From NCBI GenBank assembly GCA_016342325.1, contig JAEINR010000028.1:1-58368 (forward strand): DNA of 58,368 nucleotides. The letters are read 5' to 3'. This stretch comes from Desulfobacterium sp. (GTDB lineage: Bacteria; Desulfobacterota; Desulfobacteria; Desulfobacterales; Desulfobacteraceae). Positions 54,898 to 58,368 of this stretch are shown piece by piece. The translations under genes were made by a program, and so were the position numbers. Every line of letters begins with the position of its first letter. The stretch's first letter is position 1. The notes beneath the pieces were generated by a model that was given only the letters and a program-made list of their open reading frames with translations, was not told where the DNA came from and searched no databases.

Positions 54898-55368
54898 ATG
54901 AGACAAATAGAGAGAATCGTGGTGGCCCTGGATCTCTCGGTCTATTCCCAGGGGATACTGGAATATGCTTTGACCGTGGCCAGGCGGACGTCATCCGAAC
55001 TGGTCCTTGTTAACGTTATCAACCGTCGCAACCTGGAGGCTGCAAAACAGGCCTTTAATGCAGAGCATCCGGGTGGCTTTTCAATGGATAAATTTGTTGG
55101 GGATGATGTCAGGAGACGCAAGCGCCAGCTCATGGAGATGATGGCGGAGTGCGGGGCTGAGACCGACCCTTGCAGGATCGATATCAGGACCGGTGTGCCC
55201 TTTGAGGAGATCCTGAATGCCGTGGAGGCAGAGGTGGTCGACCTCCTGGTCATGGGCCGGACGGGCCGGACCAATCTGCCGGGGTTCCTTTTCGGCTCCA
55301 CTGCGGAAAAGCTGTTCAGGCATTCGCCTGTTCCCGTGCTGAGCGTCAGGGTGAAACCCTTGTCCTAG
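54898..55368 (+). CDS. Universal stress protein (UspA family)
   Basis: This second Usp of 156 aa is a paralogue of the preceding one (VVALDLSVYS; MGRTGRTNLPGFLFGSTAEKLFRHSPVPVLSV), with the ATP-binding glycines kept. AAGGAG precedes the ATG. Two tandem Usp proteins could form a heterodimer. Under the sigma-54 promoter at 53592 they would respond to the NtrB/NtrC-like pair. Confidence 0.92.
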   Translation: MRQIERIVVALDLSVYSQGILEYALTVARRTSSELVLVNVINRRNLEAAKQAFNAEHPGGFSMDKFVGDDVRRRKRQLMEMMAECGAETDPCRIDIRTGVPFEEILNAVEAEVVDLLVMGRTGRTNLPGFLFGSTAEKLFRHSPVPVLSVRVKPLS

Positions 55369-55403
55369 ACAAGACGTTCATGGGGGCGGCAGGGTGCCGC
55401 CCC

Positions 55404-55766
55404 TCACTTCCTGATAAACGAGGCGATCATCTGCTTTAACGGGGCAATGCTCACTGCACTCTTTTCCACCAGATGGATGTTTTCATCCAAGGGCAGCTCG
55501 TTGAAAAATTCTTTAAAGGTATGGATGATGATATGAACCGGCGGGACCCTGTCCAGGATTTGTTTCAGGAGGGACCGGCCGAAAAAATCGGGAAGTTCAG
55601 GGTCAAGGATGATGATGTCCAGGTGATTGGGGCCGTAGATATAGTTATGGGCCTGTTTCTTGTTGCTGGCCGTGTATATGATGTTCCCCTCCTGTTGCAG
55701 CTCCCGCTTCAAGAGGGTTCTTACATGGTGATTGGTGTCGGTTACAAGTATGTGGAAAGGTTTCAT
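55404..55766 (-). CDS. Divergent receiver-like domain protein
   Basis: This 120-aa receiver-like protein keeps ILDPELPD with the phospho-acceptor position and a C-terminal lysine in VEKSAV, but the N-terminal acidic pair is weakened (ILVTDTN) and the switch region reads IIIHTF. It may be a pseudo-receiver or a poor phospho-acceptor. I use ATG 55766; the preceding in-frame TTG has no better ribosome site. It is convergent with the Usp genes and lies downstream of the MCP gene on the same strand. Confidence 0.72.
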   Translation of the reverse strand: MKPFHILVTDTNHHVRTLLKRELQQEGNIIYTASNKKQAHNYIYGPNHLDIIILDPELPDFFGRSLLKQILDRVPPVHIIIHTFKEFFNELPLDENIHLVEKSAVSIAPLKQMIASFIRK

Positions 55767-55886
55767 GTCAGTCAACCAAGGGGGTTAGATTCATCGTTTG
55801 AAGTTGTTTTTTTGAATTCCTCTTTTAGATACCTCTTTGGGACTTAATACAGCAATAACCATGCCGATGAGAATATGCTCGTAAAA

Positions 55887-55920
55887 GGGGCCAGGCCTTT
55901 CTAAAAAAAAGCCTGGCCCC
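55887..55920 (-). terminator. Hairpin terminator of the MCP gene, also REP-like
   Basis: GGGGCCAGGC (55887-55896) and GCCTGGCCCC (55911-55920) form a perfect 10-bp stem. On the - strand it is followed by TTTTAC, about 90 bases past the MCP stop. The arms resemble the GGGGTCAGGCCT repeats at 33960-34112, so it may derive from the same element family. Confidence 0.6.
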
Positions 55921-56009
55921 GTATAGAGTTGTCCGTTAATGCCGGCGTCTTGACGTTGGGTTTTACACCTTGTCAATTATGCTGACACCGGTTTCCCCGA
56001 AGGAGGGGG

Positions 56010-58205
56010 TTAAACCTTAAAGCGCCCCACAATTTCGGTCAGTCTTTTTGACATCCCATTGAGGCCCTCTGCACTCAATTTTACCTGTTCGCTTCCCAGG
56101 GACATCTCGCCTGCTTCCCTGTTGACATGGGTGATGTCCCGGGCGATCTCTTCTGCCACGGAAGAGCTCTGGCTGATGTTCTTGTTGACCTCACCCAGGC
56201 CCAGGGATGCCTGATTGATATTGTCTGCAATCTCTTTTGTGGCGGCAGACTGCTCTTCCACCGACGCGGCAATGGTGGCAACGATCTCGTTGATACCGTT
56301 GATTACTTGGGAGATCTCGTTGATTTCCGTGATGGAGAGTGTGGCTGTGTGCTGCACATCGTTGATCTGGGTCTTGATGGCAAGGGTGGCACTGGCGGTC
56401 TGGGTGGCCAGATTTTTTATTTCGTTAGCCACAACGGCAAAGCCTTTACCGGCATCACCCGCCCTGGCCGCTTCGATGGTTGCATTCAAGGCAAGCAGAT
56501 TGGTCTGTTCGGATATTTCGGTGATGGTCTGTGTGAACTTGCCGATGGCCAGGGCCGCCCGTTCCAGTTCCGACATCCTTTCCGAAGCGCTGGTGGATCG
56601 ATCCACTGCCGTAATGGAAATGCCCCTGGCCTGTTCTGCGTTTTTGGCGATCTCGTTGATGGTGGCCGTCATCTCTTCTGCTGCCGCAGCTACCATGGTC
56701 GTGCTGGTTGAGGACTGTTCCATGGCTGCGGCCACATTGTTGAGGTTGGCACTCATTTCATCTGTGGCCGTTGCCAGGCTGTTGGATCGGTTGGAACTGT
56801 TCTCGGCGCCTGAAGCGATCTGGGAGGCAATGGCCGAGAGTTCTGTGGAAGAGGTCTCCACCTGTCTTGAGTCCTCTCCGATCTGCCCTATGATTCCCTG
56901 GAGCTTTTCAATAAAGGTGTTGAACCAGAATACCAGTTCCCCGATCTCATCCCGGGTGCTGGCCTGGAGGCGCATGGTCAGGTCTCCTTCTTCTTCTGCT
57001 ATATCCTTGAGGCCGAATATGGCGGCATTGATCGGCTTCACCAGGCTGCCGGCCACGAAAAACCAGACAAAGCTTGTTACGAACATGGCGATCAGGCCGA
57101 CCAGGCCCAATATCATATTGCTCTTTTTGCCCAGGTGCCCCAGCATATCCGAGACCTTTGTAAATTCAGCCGTATCTGCTTCAGCGGTGATGATCCAGTC
57201 CCAGGGTTTAAAGTATACAAACCGGGCATCCCAATTGTTTTCTGTGCCGTCATTTTCTGTATGGATAAAAACCTGACTCCCGATTTCACGGGGGGCAAGG
57301 GCCTTTGCCGATTCGATACGCTCTTTGATGTAGGAATTACCCTTGGCATCCACAACGCTCAAAGCGTCCTGGCCATCTTTTTTGCCCTTGTTTGAAATGG
57401 TGTACCTGCCTGAACTGTCAATGACTGTAACAAATCCGGTGTCACCGATCTTCATCGCCATGATGGCCTGGCGCAGGGATTTAACATTTTCCTGGGGAAT
57501 GCCCACATATAACACCCCCACCACATTCCTGCGGGCGTCAAAGATCGGCTCATAGGCTGTGATGTACCATGCATTTACAACAAACGCCCTGCCGTTGAAG
57601 GTTTCCCCTTTCAACACCTTGGAGATCACAGGGTTGCTGTTGCCGTTGGGATTGACGGCCGGAATATAGGTGCCAATGGCACGCTTGCCATCGGTCTTGA
57701 TTACATTTGTTGAAATCCGCAACATGTCTCCCGCCGGATTCATGCGCTGGAAAACCGTACAGGTCACATCGAGCAGGGTTTGTACCGAGTCCACAAGGGG
57801 GGCTTCCTCATCCGGAGATGAAATTTGCCCCAGCCATTGGTTGCCGACACGCATTTCAGGCAGTTCAATGGTGTTTCTCTTTTTGGAATACTGATTTACG
57901 GCCTGCCAGCTGACGGTTTCATCGGTAAATGAAATTCCACCGGCCGTGTTGACAAGTTCCCGGGCCACATTGAGTGCTGAAACGATATTCTTCTGGGTCA
58001 CTTCCTGGTGGGATTCGGCAAGGGTGTAAAGATTGTCCACAATATGAATCAGGTCCGCATAGGCCAGTTTCAGGCTCTCCTGCTCACCAATTTGGATTAC
58101 TTTTTGGTTCTGATTGAAAACCGTACCAATGACGCAGACCAGTAACAGCAGGGTGACTGCTGCACTTATCAATAATAATTTGGTTCTTATCTTGATTCCT
58201 TGCAT
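56010..58205 (-). CDS. Methyl-accepting chemotaxis protein with Cache sensor
   Basis: A 731-aa chemoreceptor: N-terminal membrane segment (about 10-30), a large extracellular Cache_3/Cache_2-type sensor ([54 protein letters not shown]), a second membrane helix followed by HAMP, and a long signalling coiled coil with the tip [34 protein letters not shown] spread over it. Ligand likely a small carboxylate or similar, inferred from the Cache type. I start at ATG 58205, 10 bases after AAGGAG; a longer in-frame start adds 28 residues without a ribosome site. Confidence 0.93.
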   Translation of the reverse strand: MQGIKIRTKLLLISAAVTLLLLVCVIGTVFNQNQKVIQIGEQESLKLAYADLIHIVDNLYTLAESHQEVTQKNIVSALNVARELVNTAGGISFTDETVSWQAVNQYSKKRNTIELPEMRVGNQWLGQISSPDEEAPLVDSVQTLLDVTCTVFQRMNPAGDMLRISTNVIKTDGKRAIGTYIPAVNPNGNSNPVISKVLKGETFNGRAFVVNAWYITAYEPIFDARRNVVGVLYVGIPQENVKSLRQAIMAMKIGDTGFVTVIDSSGRYTISNKGKKDGQDALSVVDAKGNSYIKERIESAKALAPREIGSQVFIHTENDGTENNWDARFVYFKPWDWIITAEADTAEFTKVSDMLGHLGKKSNMILGLVGLIAMFVTSFVWFFVAGSLVKPINAAIFGLKDIAEEEGDLTMRLQASTRDEIGELVFWFNTFIEKLQGIIGQIGEDSRQVETSSTELSAIASQIASGAENSSNRSNSLATATDEMSANLNNVAAAMEQSSTSTTMVAAAAEEMTATINEIAKNAEQARGISITAVDRSTSASERMSELERAALAIGKFTQTITEISEQTNLLALNATIEAARAGDAGKGFAVVANEIKNLATQTASATLAIKTQINDVQHTATLSITEINEISQVINGINEIVATIAASVEEQSAATKEIADNINQASLGLGEVNKNISQSSSVAEEIARDITHVNREAGEMSLGSEQVKLSAEGLNGMSKRLTEIVGRFKV

Positions 58206-58368
58206 TGTTCCATAACTCCTTAAAAAAAAGTGTTCCTGATCCGGACCGGTATTCATCCGGGGTGACTCTTCACCCATCGCTCCCCACATATTGTAAAGTG
58301 GACCCCTGAGTCAAGACAAAAAAACAATTAGTTTAAGCTGCACATGGATATTTATCCACAATCATCGC

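Noticed and set aside
56215-57276. 353-codon + strand frame opposite the chemoreceptor
   Set aside because: Ser/Ala-rich antisense of the repetitive MCP coiled coil.

Overview
The window reads as one stretch of chromosome from a strictly anaerobic, Desulfobacteraceae-like bacterium (Desulfobacterota). This is an inference. It rests on the moderately GC-rich sequence, the abundance of two-component proteins, a large SulP permease, NtrC-type sigma-54 control, a YkgJ-type cysteine-cluster protein and an anaerobic GlpA/GlpB pair. There is no rRNA, tRNA, CRISPR array or complete insertion sequence. Most of the annotation rests on recognisable protein motifs; no database search was run.

Region 1 (0.3-6.6 kb) holds uppP, a phosphomannomutase/phosphoglucomutase and a Rep/UvrD helicase on the + strand. 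A decayed ~95-bp copy of part of the helicase gene follows, then a small disordered/coiled-coil protein on the - strand and an AraC regulator.

Region 2 (6.7-21.5 kb) is a metabolic island. On the - strand, gapA-pgk-pyk-eno is followed by glpF-glpK-tpiA-glpA-glpB. Together they take glycerol to pyruvate with only phosphoglycerate mutase missing (and no glpC). On the + strand beside it lie yhdT-panF and a GlpR repressor. Sites of the form TTCG-N4-CGAA, matching the half-sites of enterobacterial glp operators, sit upstream of both glpF and gapA, so one repressor may control uptake, glycerol catabolism and lower glycolysis.

Region 3 (21.5-36.2 kb) is a mixed housekeeping and transport stretch: a YkgJ-like protein, RapA, a CvfB-like S1 protein, a DUF3820 protein, a MATE exporter, MntP, a fused chorismate mutase/prephenate dehydrogenase, a sensor kinase with an NMT1/THI5-like ligand domain, a FetAB-like exporter, an RluA-type pseudouridine synthase and an MFS exporter. 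Its spacers carry several families of short dispersed repeats.

Region 4 (36.3-58.2 kb) is a dense signalling island. It has four similar receiver modules without DNA-binding outputs, a TetR-SulP-(cytidylate-kinase-like/BON-like/REC) operon, a dCache histidine kinase with a receiver and a kinase-like protein that keeps the histidine but lacks ATPase motifs, a stand-alone PEP-synthase-type ATP-binding domain, a DASS transporter, three CBS-pair proteins, a left-handed beta-helix protein, an NtrB/NtrC-like pair and two universal stress proteins. It ends with a divergent receiver and a methyl-accepting chemotaxis protein. Two good sigma-54 promoters are visible, one before the NtrB/NtrC-like pair and one before the CBS-ACT/Usp/Usp operon. 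Many of these families bind adenine nucleotides (CBS, Usp, PPDK_N, CMK-like), so an energy-status signalling role is a reasonable but unproven reading. This island is the best candidate for an undescribed system.
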